Below are positions 53,800 to 60,511 of a DNA stretch of 64,000 nucleotides, piece after piece (within the stretch, counting starts at the first letter, position 1; each line of letters starts with the position of its first letter). Made by a program: the position numbers and the translations under genes. The stretch is from Prevotella sp. UBA2754 (GTDB taxonomy: Bacteria > Bacteroidota > Bacteroidia > Bacteroidales > Bacteroidaceae). The notes under the pieces are model-generated. The model saw only the letters and a program-made list of their open reading frames with translations, had not been told where the DNA came from and made no database searches. Where the stretch lies: positions 69,327-133,326 of the forward strand of contig DEJG01000001.1 in the NCBI GenBank assembly GCA_002353295.1, written 5' to 3'.

Positions 53800-54135
53800 T
53801 TATACAAATTCGATAAGACCACCTTCTATCTGCTCACCGCGCTCATGCAGATACTCGGTTATTTCATCACTCTCGTTACTCAACAGGATGGCAGCCCTGC
53901 ACATACCCATCGACTTAGGCACACTGATCCACAACTTATAACGCTGTTTACTCTCCTTCAAGTGACCGCAAGCAGCCTGATAAAGCAGCCTGTCAGATTC
54001 ACTCGTTCCACACTTCTGATGATTGTAGGCTCTGAACGCAAGACCATCTGGTGTCATGCGGATAGAACCATCAACACACTTACCCTGTTTCAGGGCGTTA
54101 ACAGTCTCTTCGTTGATTAAAATTACTTTTTTCAT
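53800..54135 (-). CDS. Small hypothetical protein of phage-like operon
   Basis: 111 residues, no recognised domain. Starts MKKVILINEETVNALKQGKC, a beta-helix start seen in small mobile-element proteins, and contains several cysteines and a charged C-terminus (LHERGEQIEGGLIEFV). Lies between the Rha-type regulator (94-base gap) and the primase-helicase-like gene (21-base gap), so presumably part of that module. Function not assignable. Confidence 0.7.
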   Translation of the reverse strand: MKKVILINEETVNALKQGKCVDGSIRMTPDGLAFRAYNHQKCGTSESDRLLYQAACGHLKESKQRYKLWISVPKSMGMCRAAILLSNESDEITEYLHERGEQIEGGLIEFV

Positions 54136-54229
54136 TATTTGAGTTGATTTTTGCGAGAGAAGTTTCGGCAGTTCCGATGGCCATCTTTACGCGTAAAAAC
54201 TCCCTCCGCTTCAACTCAGGGTTAAAAAT

Positions 54230-54922
54230 TTAGTGCATCAATATTCTTTGAATCAGGTCTCTTCCCTTAGGTGTCCATACCATATAAACGCTTTCCTTCA
54301 GTTCACCTTTCAATGAATAGTACATGCAGTGCCGAAATTCTGCAAACCCTCTGTCTTCATATTCGGGCATCAGGCGCTGATGACCGCGAGGCTTTAAAAT
54401 TTCGCAATCGCGAAGGAAAGAAATCATGTCACTTGTTTCCATGTTATACATCTGGGCGATCTGTGTGGTTGTCACACAATCTTGTGCCTCAGCATTAACA
54501 TCATCAAGACGATGAGCTACAATTTTTTCTGCTTCATTCATAATTTCATCGGGAGAAGGAAGTGCCAGCTGTTGGCGGCTAGATCCTAGCTGTTGGCGCT
54601 CTAGCTGTTCCCATCGCAGCACCAACTTGGCACGAGCCTCATCATTGAACTTCGTAGCGATGTAGAGGCACTCTGTTTTAGTAAGAGAATAACAGGGTAC
54701 ATCACGTGTACCGCCATTAGGCTGAATGACAGTTCGGGATGTCAGCCGAAATTTCGACCCACATACTTTCACCCACGCCGCTTCCATTTTCCTAACGGCA
54801 TCCATTACATGCTTGTGCTGTTTTCCAGTCAGTTCAGCAACCTCCAGCGAAGTCATGTGCTGAGTTGTTTGAGCACCCGTATTGATAACAGTTGCAGTTG
54901 TTGTAATTTTTACTTGTTTCAT
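54230..54922 (-). CDS. Rha family phage regulatory protein
   Basis: 230 residues from MKQVKITTTATVINTGAQTT; a 31-codon in-frame extension crosses a probably structured leader and is rejected. pRha domain: MTSLEVAELTGKQHKHVMDAVRKM, SRTVIQPNGGTRDVPCY, SLTKTECLYIATKFN. The C-terminal half has a second KilA/ANT-like module (TTQIAQMYNMETSDMISFLR) and ends GRDLIQRILMH. Such proteins act as phage regulators or antirepressors. First gene of the phage-like operon; its long leader carries a conserved RNA structure candidate and an alternating purine-pyrimidine tract. Confidence 0.88.
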   Translation of the reverse strand: MKQVKITTTATVINTGAQTTQHMTSLEVAELTGKQHKHVMDAVRKMEAAWVKVCGSKFRLTSRTVIQPNGGTRDVPCYSLTKTECLYIATKFNDEARAKLVLRWEQLERQQLGSSRQQLALPSPDEIMNEAEKIVAHRLDDVNAEAQDCVTTTQIAQMYNMETSDMISFLRDCEILKPRGHQRLMPEYEDRGFAEFRHCMYYSLKGELKESVYMVWTPKGRDLIQRILMH

Positions 54923-54991
54923 ATTATAAATAGGTTTTACGTCACTGCCTTTACAGCGACCTTTAAAGTTGTTGTTAATTAAATGTGGATA

Positions 54992-55027
54992 ATGTACGTA
55001 CGCGCCCATGCGCATACATGTGTGTAT
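54992..55027. other. Alternating purine-pyrimidine tract (Z-DNA prone)
   Basis: From 54992 to 55005 and from 55007 to 55027 purines and pyrimidines alternate strictly (GTACGTACGCGC, then CATGCGCATACATGTGTGTA), broken only at 55006. It sits in the untranslated leader of the Rha-type gene. Confidence 0.7.
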
Positions 55028-55037
55028 TGTTAAACCC

Positions 55038-55094
55038 TGCTTTATAGCCGCCCCTTATTAAGGGGCTCAAAATGTATCAATAAGTCAAGGAGCA
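55038..55094 (-). ncRNA. Structured leader RNA candidate, copy A
   Basis: Minus strand: outer stem TGCT (55094-55091) with AGCA (55041-55038), and an inner hairpin GCCCCTT-AAT-AAGGGGC (55066-55050), followed by CGGCT and GCAGGGTTTAA. A second copy at 60410-60457 preserves the layout with compensatory changes. It lies downstream of a TACTTTTG box (55127-55134) in the leader of the Rha-type gene. No known RNA family is recognised. Confidence 0.55.
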
Positions 55095-55126
55095 CCGTCA
55101 AACCCCGTTTCCGTTCGTTGACGATG

Positions 55127-55134
55127 CAAAAGTA
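55127..55134 (-). promoter_or_regulatory. -7 box for the Rha-headed operon
   Basis: Minus strand TACTTTTG. Transcription from here would give a leader of about 200 bases carrying the RNA candidate. The 12-mer ATCGTCAACGAA follows immediately at the expected start site. Confidence 0.5.
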
Positions 55135-55143
55135 GAAACAAAA

Positions 55144-55172
55144 AAATCGCCCCAGAAGTACTGGAGCGATTT
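55144..55172 (-). terminator. Terminator of the 55.2-56.0 kb gene pair
   Basis: AAATCGCCCCAG pairs with CTGGAGCGATTT (one mismatch), loop AAGTA; the minus strand continues with a run of seven T. Confidence 0.8.
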
Positions 55173-55199
55173 GGGATGGATTTGGGATGGATTTGGGAA
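55169..55199. repeat. 11-bp direct repeat
   Basis: ATTTGGGATGG twice, then ATTTGGGAA, directly between the terminator and the stop codon of the 55203 gene. Confidence 0.85.
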
Positions 55200-55202
55200 A
55201 TT

Positions 55203-55709
55203 CTATATATTTGGAAGGTATGTTTTTCCAATTTCTTCTGCTAATTTTAGAGCAATTTCCCTACAGTCGGCAAATACAGAAGCATCATTCTTGCTAAACT
55301 TCACATTATCCATTTTTATGGGATTATAATCAATGAATGACAAGGTACAATACTTCCTTATATTTTCGTATTCACATCGGTATCTTGCATCTATGTTAAG
55401 ATTCAAGGATTCTATTTTCTCGCAAAATTCCTTAATATCTACAGGAAAGTTGCAAGCCCATCGCAGATACCAGTAGGCACCCGCCCACTTCCATTGTCGA
55501 TTAATAACCTTGTCTTGACCTACAACAGATTCAAGAGCTTGCTTGATCTCTTCATCAGAAAAACCATTGTTTGCATTTTCGCCACTAATATTGACAGGAC
55601 CATTGAAAGTGATATCTTTCGCTATGAAGTTCCCTGGGCTATTAACTATAATATTAAACCCATCATTATTACTGTCATTGTTCATTTTGAGATGATTGAT
55701 TTTATTCAT
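55203..55709 (-). CDS. AT-rich hypothetical protein with N-terminal SGN-type motif
   Basis: 168 residues (or 160 from the internal ATG at 55685). A beta-like N-terminal segment NSPGNFIAKDITFNGPVNIS (about 23-42) is followed by an all-helical, tryptophan- and tyrosine-rich domain. No known family. It overlaps the preceding gene by 8 bases. That gene ends with a similar short motif (DSSGNYIANNLVV). The AT richness differs from the core genes and suggests acquired DNA. Function unknown. Confidence 0.7.
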   Translation of the reverse strand: MNKINHLKMNNDSNNDGFNIIVNSPGNFIAKDITFNGPVNISGENANNGFSDEEIKQALESVVGQDKVINRQWKWAGAYWYLRWACNFPVDIKEFCEKIESLNLNIDARYRCEYENIRKYCTLSFIDYNPIKMDNVKFSKNDASVFADCREIALKLAEEIGKTYLPNI

Positions 55710-56004
55710 TGACTACTAAGTTGTTTGCAATATAATTACCTGAAGAATCAACATGAACTTCGGCATGTTGCAAGCGCAAAGAGGTATTATCACTTTGGTT
55801 GAAATCCATATTAATGGTTTCAATATCTTCTTGAAAATTTATATTAATGTTGACAATAAGCGTTCCTCCTGAGTTTTCTATCTCACGAATAGCTGATTCC
55901 AAAGTACGCTGTTTAATTAGCTTGCCAAGATACTTACTTACAAGTGACTTGACAAGCTTAAGTCTGGAGCCCTCAATAGACTCCATTTCAATTTCTTTTT
56001 TCAT
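55702..56004 (-). CDS. AT-rich hypothetical protein with C-terminal SGN-type motif
   Basis: 100 residues. Helical N-terminal half (RLKLVKSLVSKYLGKLIKQR), then beta-strands TLIVNININF and a C-terminal HVDSSGNYIANNLVVNE. The last motif resembles one at the start of the next protein, with which it overlaps. No recognised family. It belongs to a transcript that probably starts at 56288 and may begin with a 40-codon ORF. Confidence 0.7.
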   Translation of the reverse strand: MKKEIEMESIEGSRLKLVKSLVSKYLGKLIKQRTLESAIREIENSGGTLIVNININFQEDIETINMDFNQSDNTSLRLQHAEVHVDSSGNYIANNLVVNE

Positions 56005-56108
56005 TTATTGTTGATTGTTTTTGGATTGAAATATTTATACAATATACTCCTCTCCATCATCCAATTTGGACAATAGAAATAAAATTTTCTACTAAGATTC
56101 GTTGACGA

Positions 56109-56231
56109 TTAGTTGTAATAACAGAAGTGGTAAAACTCCATAAACTTCCTAATATTGGAAGCCAAGCCGTCAAAACGACGACAACTTAGAGTCTTTCCAG
56201 CAGTAAATGGTTGATTACTTTTCATAACCAT
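56109..56231 (-). CDS. Putative 40-residue ORF in the leader of the 55.2-56.0 kb unit
   Basis: Minus strand from ATG 56231 (second ATG at 56225) to TAA 56109: MVMKSNQPFTAGKTLSCRRF, then DGLASNIRKFMEFYHFCYYN. It is the first ORF after a TACCTTTG box about 57 bases upstream and precedes the 55702 gene by 104 bases. Basic and aromatic, no signal peptide. Could be a leader peptide or a real small protein; it may also be chance. Confidence 0.4.
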   Translation of the reverse strand: MVMKSNQPFTAGKTLSCRRFDGLASNIRKFMEFYHFCYYN

Positions 56232-56287
56232 TTTTATTTAACGGTTAATATTATATTTCATCTATTGAGTTCTCTTTGTTTCGACTA

Positions 56288-56295
56288 CAAAGGTA
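56288..56295 (-). promoter_or_regulatory. -7 box for the 55.2-56.2 kb unit
   Basis: Minus strand TACCTTTG; TTTG boxes lie 12 and 16 bases upstream, closer than the usual 19-21. Confidence 0.5.
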
Positions 56296-56352
56296 ATAAG
56301 ATTTCTACAAACAAAAAAATTATCGTGTGTAAAAAACAACTAAATATAAAAA

Positions 56353-56380
56353 ATCCGCATCATCGAAAAATAATGCGGAT
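56353..56380 (-). terminator. Probable terminator of the restriction-modification operon
   Basis: ATCCGCAT (56353-56360) pairs with ATGCGGAT (56373-56380), loop 12; the minus strand then has six T. It lies 100 bases past the last methylase stop. The 56005-56479 gap otherwise holds the 40-codon ORF, its promoter box and a palindrome. Confidence 0.65.
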
Positions 56381-56404
56381 AATATCCTGCTGTTTATATC
56401 CATT

Positions 56405-56428
56405 GTGGGGGCAGGTACCTGTCTCCAC
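56405..56428. repeat. Palindrome GTGGGGGCAGGT/ACCTGTCTCCAC
   Basis: 24-base inverted repeat; the two mismatches are G-T pairs, so RNA would pair fully. A closely similar palindrome is at 62908-62929. The two bracket the restriction operon and lipoprotein region. Confidence 0.7.
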
Positions 56429-56479
56429 GGCTACCACTGAATTTAGTACTAACTGACAAATATTTCTGGCAGATTATTA

Positions 56480-57796
56480 TTAATAAAACAGGTCGCATTT
56501 TACAGTTTTCGGCTTATAATATCTCATAACGCCTTTGCCAAAGACCATCACCTCTTTAATCTGGGGATGGAGCTTCAAGAATTCGTCAATGTCATTCCGT
56601 GTCCCATCAGGATTGAAAACATCCCAAAGGGCCAAATGGTTTCGTTTCAGGCAACTAATCCTATCAACCTTATCATAGAACTTCCTGCCATTGTTGTACT
56701 TCATGCTCATATTGCGCCAAAACTTATTTGACTTTGCCGTCTCGTATTTGTCGTTCTTCAGCAAATGAGCACCAAGTATCAGAACCTTTGAATCATCATG
56801 AATGACAGGAGACAGACTTGATGACGCATGATACTGCAAAGACTTCATCAGCAGCCAATTGAATATCCAAGTCACGGGATCTATCTTTTGGTACTTTATG
56901 TCTCTGTTGATTTCGTCATAGAACGGCAACTCTTCTATCGGCAGCGGCTCCTGACAGGCAAAGCAATCCGTCTGAGTATTCTCAGCCTTTACGATATCAG
57001 GTATCTTGCGGCGGAAAGTGCCGTAGGTTTCTATCTTGTTCAACTCAATGCTGCGAGCCTTGCTCATGGCAGCGAACTCCTCTTCTTTTTCGATGCCAAG
57101 AAATCTGCGCCCCAGGAGGTTGGCAGCGATGCCGGTAGTGCTGCTTCCTGCAAACGGGTCGAGAATCCATGCGCCAGGCTTCGTTGAAGCCATGATGATT
57201 CGGCTCAACAGTCCCAGCGGCTTCTGCGTGGGATGCTTGCCACACGATTTCTCCCAAGGCGCAATGGCGGGCATACGCCACACATCGGTCATCTGCTTGC
57301 CATCGTTGATGTGCTTCATCAGCTCATAGTTATAATAGTGAGCCACCTTCTCGCTCTTACGCGCCCAGATGATGAACTCTGTAGAGTAGGTGAAATAACG
57401 GCAGGAGATATTTGGCGGTGGATTCGTCTTTGCCCACGTGATGACATTGAGAATCTTGTAGCCTAATTGTGTCAGGCAGTTGGCCACGCTGAAAATGTTA
57501 TGATACGTTCCAGAAATCCATATCGTGCCGTTATCCTTCAATTTCTCACGGCAGAGCGAAAGCCATCGCATGTTGAAGTTATTGATTTCCTTCTGCGACA
57601 TCGATTTGTCCCAGTCGCCCTTATCCACGCACACCACCTTGCCACTCTGAACGCTGATACCTCCGCTCGAAAGGAAGTAAGGTGGGTCGGCAAATATCAT
57701 GTCGAACTTAAAGTCAAACTTGGGCAAAAGTTCGAACGTATCGCCATGAAGCAGGTTGAAGGCGTGGTCGGGAGATTTGTAATAGGGTTTTATCAT
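56480..57796 (-). CDS. M2.DpnII-like adenine methyltransferase fused to a Mug/HDG-like glycosylase domain
   Basis: 438 residues. Residues 1-255 are a beta-class N6-adenine methylase: FADPPYFLSSGGISVQSG (DPPY 37-40), GDWDKS, TIWISGTYHNIFSV, HPTQKPLGLLSRII and SAM motif DPFAGSSTTG (213-222). This layout matches M.DpnA, which methylates GATC including single strands. After a CFAC pair (278-281), residues about 336-428 (KVLILGAHLL, SNKFWRNM, LALWDVFNPDG, RNDIDEFLKLHPQIKEVMVF) resemble the hypoxanthine/uracil-DNA glycosylase fold (VLILG, NxFW, LWDV, NDI, hPxI). The catalytic GSxP-like loop is not preserved. Overlaps the upstream nuclease gene by 4 bases. Confidence 0.85.
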   Translation of the reverse strand: MIKPYYKSPDHAFNLLHGDTFELLPKFDFKFDMIFADPPYFLSSGGISVQSGKVVCVDKGDWDKSMSQKEINNFNMRWLSLCREKLKDNGTIWISGTYHNIFSVANCLTQLGYKILNVITWAKTNPPPNISCRYFTYSTEFIIWARKSEKVAHYYNYELMKHINDGKQMTDVWRMPAIAPWEKSCGKHPTQKPLGLLSRIIMASTKPGAWILDPFAGSSTTGIAANLLGRRFLGIEKEEEFAAMSKARSIELNKIETYGTFRRKIPDIVKAENTQTDCFACQEPLPIEELPFYDEINRDIKYQKIDPVTWIFNWLLMKSLQYHASSSLSPVIHDDSKVLILGAHLLKNDKYETAKSNKFWRNMSMKYNNGRKFYDKVDRISCLKRNHLALWDVFNPDGTRNDIDEFLKLHPQIKEVMVFGKGVMRYYKPKTVKCDLFY

Positions 57797-58326
57797 TTCT
57801 TTTCAGAAGTTGGAACTGGTAAGCCTAACTCTTGTAAAGGAATATAATTATAGTAATAATGACATCCTACACTGATAATGTAATCCCTAACGTCTTTATA
57901 TCTTTCAGCCTTAAACCAATTGTCAAGAATGTACATATACTCAACTTTATAATTAAGTTCAGCAAATAATTTCGTATATTGCTTTTTCTTGAAATCACAT
58001 GTTTGTAACTTCTCATCAACACTCCCACCAACTTGCTGGTGTTTGACTTCGATTATATACACAGTATTGTTGATAATTACATAGATACAATTATCAGGGA
58101 GAAGTTTAGCAGAGATGTGTTTTGTCCAATCAACTCCAACAGACTTTAAGTAGGTATAAAGTCCTTGTTTTTTGAACAACTTTGCTACCAGTTCATCTTT
58201 ATAGTAAACATTAAAACCTTCAACTTTGTAATCTTGTTGTTGCCCTAAGAAAGTTCCTAAGTCAACTTTTGCTTCATAAATCAAACCTGTGATTGTGTTT
58301 CCACCACCAGTTCCACCTTTTATCAT
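57793..58326 (-). CDS. PD-(D/E)XK nuclease, second endonuclease of the R-M operon
   Basis: 177 residues. Begins MIKGGTGGGNTITGLIYEAK, a start seen in several Type II restriction enzymes. A clear PD-(D/E)XK signature is present: P77-D78, then E93-V94-K95 in YIIEVKHQQVGGSVDEKLQT, and the conserved SVDEKLQTCDFKKKQY helix. It is very AT-rich. Four bases separate it from the DpnII gene upstream and it overlaps the methylase fusion downstream, so all are translated together. Specificity unknown; it may pair with the fusion methylase rather than with Dam. Confidence 0.82.
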   Translation of the reverse strand: MIKGGTGGGNTITGLIYEAKVDLGTFLGQQQDYKVEGFNVYYKDELVAKLFKKQGLYTYLKSVGVDWTKHISAKLLPDNCIYVIINNTVYIIEVKHQQVGGSVDEKLQTCDFKKKQYTKLFAELNYKVEYMYILDNWFKAERYKDVRDYIISVGCHYYYNYIPLQELGLPVPTSEKK

Positions 58327-58330
58327 ATTA

Positions 58331-59182
58331 TTATTTGTTGATTCTTTTAATAAATTCTGTAATATCAGTTAAGTTATATATACTTGGGATAATAGAATAC
58401 GCTTCCTGAAGTTTGTTCTTTGCGCTATTCCATCCGATACCATCCGTAATCCAGACGAACTCAAAACCAGAAACAGAGTTAATCTTAGGTGCAATATCCG
58501 AATAAGAACGGGCAACCTCGTTGAGTTTGCTGCCTCCGCCACTATAGAAATTCACTTCTATTAGAAAGGTTTTCTCTTTAGTTTCTATTACAAAATCGAA
58601 ACGTTTTTCATCGTCACCGAGCACTTTGGTTATCTCTGGCCATTCACTGGAATAAACCTCCTGCCGATAAGTTATTCCATTCTCGTCAAGAATGCGTGCT
58701 ACCATATTCTCCATCACATGACCGCTTCTATTCTTACGGGCGTTAGTGTCTAAACCTGTTTCGATGCCGAAAACATAATCCACCAAATCATTAATCTTCT
58801 TTGACTGAAAAATCTCTGATAAACCAGTATTCTCCAAGAATTCCATTACGCCATCTACAGATTTGAAAAGAGAATCAAGCACAACGCATTGACCAAGGCT
58901 ATTAAGAACCTTCTTCTTGCCTTCGCTACGAACAGCAATAAGGATATCCATGACATTGAAAGCTGATTTGTCACGCTTCCATATTGTCTCTACAGACTTC
59001 CGTATGTCGTTAGATCCAATAAGACTGTTCAGCATACAAAGGCTGAGTTTTATATCATCTACATTTTGCGAAATCTTATCGAAATCACAAAAGAAGTCTA
59101 ATGTTTGGTTCGTCTCTTGGAGTTGAGACATGAACTTATTAAAGTCTTTGGCCATATTATTTAATTGTGGCGAAATCACCAT
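58331..59182 (-). CDS. DpnII/MboI-like Type II restriction endonuclease (GATC)
   Basis: 283 residues (274 if translation starts at the ATG at 59155, which has an equally good AT-rich leader). DpnII family landmarks: FGIETGLDTNARKNRSGHVM (about 154-173), RFDFVIETKEKTFLIEVNFY (PD-(D/E)XK-type core in which N replaces K) and GGGSKLNEVARSY. Expected to cut unmethylated GATC. It follows the Dam-type methylase by 26 bases. AT-rich, suggesting horizontal gain. Confidence 0.92.
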   Translation of the reverse strand: MVISPQLNNMAKDFNKFMSQLQETNQTLDFFCDFDKISQNVDDIKLSLCMLNSLIGSNDIRKSVETIWKRDKSAFNVMDILIAVRSEGKKKVLNSLGQCVVLDSLFKSVDGVMEFLENTGLSEIFQSKKINDLVDYVFGIETGLDTNARKNRSGHVMENMVARILDENGITYRQEVYSSEWPEITKVLGDDEKRFDFVIETKEKTFLIEVNFYSGGGSKLNEVARSYSDIAPKINSVSGFEFVWITDGIGWNSAKNKLQEAYSIIPSIYNLTDITEFIKRINK

Positions 59183-59208
59183 ATTTAATTGTATAGAGTT
59201 CGGTGTAT

Positions 59209-60174
59209 TTAGATTGCCATAAACAACGGCTCCATTTCCGGCTGTATATTATCAGCGTGTGGATTATGTTTTGTAGCTGCATAGTTATGCACAAGAATCT
59301 CCGTTAGCTTACCTCGCTTATTGGGATTCGAGTTAATGCTACGCGATGCCCACACTCTTTCTATATGATACTCCCCATAAAGCACATCGAAAAAGTTGTC
59401 CGCTTCATTTTTGCCCTTACAGTCTGAATTACTAAGCATAAAATGAAATCCAGCCGCATTGATGCGGTCACAATACTCTTTCAAACGGATCTGTGCATCG
59501 TCATTGAATGCTTCCTTTGCATAGTCGTTGAAACTTGAGGTATCACTAAGAGGACGATATGGAGGGTCAAAATAGAAAAGCGTATTACCCTGAGCATACG
59601 CAAACGTGGATTCAAAGTCACCAGTCAGAAATTCAACATGCTGCAAAAGCTCACTGTCCTTACGAATTGTCTCAGGGTCACAAATCTGAGGGTTTGTATA
59701 TTTCCCAAACGGGACGTTAAACAGCCCTTTCTTGTTTACGCGATAGAGACCGTTAAAGCAGGTTCGGTTGAGGAAAAAAAACTTTGTCGTATTTTCTAAC
59801 TGGTTGAGATTCTTCTCATTGTAACGGTCTCTGACTGCAAGAAAGAAATCCCTGCGTGCCTCTTCTGTTGAAAGCGCATTATAGGCGTTCTGAATATCCG
59901 TCAAGGATACAATCAACTCGTCAGGCATATCCCTTACCGTACGATAGCAGGTTGTCAAATCAGGGTTTATATCGTTGATAACCGCACGGCGTATGTTAGG
60001 ATACCGCTGCAATATATAGAATAACATGGCTCCACCGCCAACGAAGGGCTCTATATACGTCACATCATCCCATGTGTCAAAGTCAGCTGGCAGCTGAGCA
60101 TCCAGTTGCTCAAGGAGCTGGGTCTTACCTCCAACCCACTTAATGAATGGTTTTGCCTTTGAAATAGTATTCAT
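59209..60174 (-). CDS. dam: Dam-type DNA adenine methylase (M1.DpnII-like)
   Basis: 321 residues from MNTISKAKPFIKWVGGKTQL (60174); a further 46 in-frame codons lie upstream of the promoter box and are not used. Alpha-class N6-adenine methylase: FIKWVGGKTQLL (SAM motif), YIEPFVGGGAMLF, and catalytic DPPY in LFYFDPPYRPL. NRTCFNGLYRVNKKGLFNVPFG region is typical of GATC enzymes. Protects host GATC sites from the DpnII partner. First gene of the four-gene operon. Confidence 0.94.
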   Translation of the reverse strand: MNTISKAKPFIKWVGGKTQLLEQLDAQLPADFDTWDDVTYIEPFVGGGAMLFYILQRYPNIRRAVINDINPDLTTCYRTVRDMPDELIVSLTDIQNAYNALSTEEARRDFFLAVRDRYNEKNLNQLENTTKFFFLNRTCFNGLYRVNKKGLFNVPFGKYTNPQICDPETIRKDSELLQHVEFLTGDFESTFAYAQGNTLFYFDPPYRPLSDTSSFNDYAKEAFNDDAQIRLKEYCDRINAAGFHFMLSNSDCKGKNEADNFFDVLYGEYHIERVWASRSINSNPNKRGKLTEILVHNYAATKHNPHADNIQPEMEPLFMAI

Positions 60175-60194
60175 TTTATCTAAATTAGACGATG

Positions 60195-60202
60195 CAAAGA
60201 TA
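60195..60202 (-). promoter_or_regulatory. -7 box for the restriction-modification operon
   Basis: Minus strand TATCTTTG, 20 bases before the methylase ATG at 60174. It rules out the longer methylase reading. A clear -33 box is not seen. Confidence 0.55.
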
Positions 60203-60409
60203 CAAAAACTTTTTCGAAAAGAAACCTTCCTGGGCAGAAAACTTACGCAAAAAAACACGCCGTCTTTGCTAACAAATTCTGTTTCGAAACAGGACCCGTC
60301 CCTATGTCTCATGTATGAAGGCTGATGGCGGATGGCGGAATTAAATTTTTTCGACTGAATGTAGAAGAATTTAAAAAAATGTTGTATCTTTAACTACGTT
60401 GAAAATAGG

Positions 60410-60457
60410 CTGCACCTCAGATTTAGAGTCCCTTGATAAGGGACGGCTTTTATGCAG
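60410..60457 (+). ncRNA. Structured RNA candidate, copy B
   Basis: Outer stem CTGCA (60410-60414) with TGCAG (60453-60457), inner hairpin GTCCCTT-GAT-AAGGGAC (60428-60444), then CGGCT. Relative to copy A (55038-55094, minus), the inner stem has T-A for C-G and the outer stem A-T for T-A, i.e. compensatory changes. A TATCTTTA box lies 18 bases upstream. No ORF within it. Confidence 0.55.
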
Positions 60458-60480
60458 GGATTAAAAAAATAGAATAGAAA

Positions 60481-60511
60481 TTTGGGTTTTCATTCGGTTG
60501 CACTATCTTTG
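60481..60511 (+). promoter_or_regulatory. Strong promoter with palindromic start region
   Basis: TTTG (60481-60484), 19 bases, TATCTTTG (60504-60511), immediately followed by GAGAC-TAC-GTCTC (60511-60523) and CGAAGGT-ACTTTCG (60523-60536). No ORF begins within 190 bases, so it may drive a non-coding RNA or a long leader. Confidence 0.6.

Noticed and set aside
54923..55015. 31-codon N-terminal extension of the Rha-type protein
   Set aside because: It would be encoded by the alternating tract of the leader and has no similarity to the family.
56211..56456. Plus-strand frame of 81 codons in the 56.0-56.5 kb gap
   Set aside because: Low-complexity AT-rich translation, crosses a terminator hairpin and a palindrome, no promoter or homology.
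60175..60312. 46-codon N-terminal extension of the Dam-type methylase
   Set aside because: The family sequence begins at MNTISKAKPF, and a TATCTTTG box lies inside the extension.
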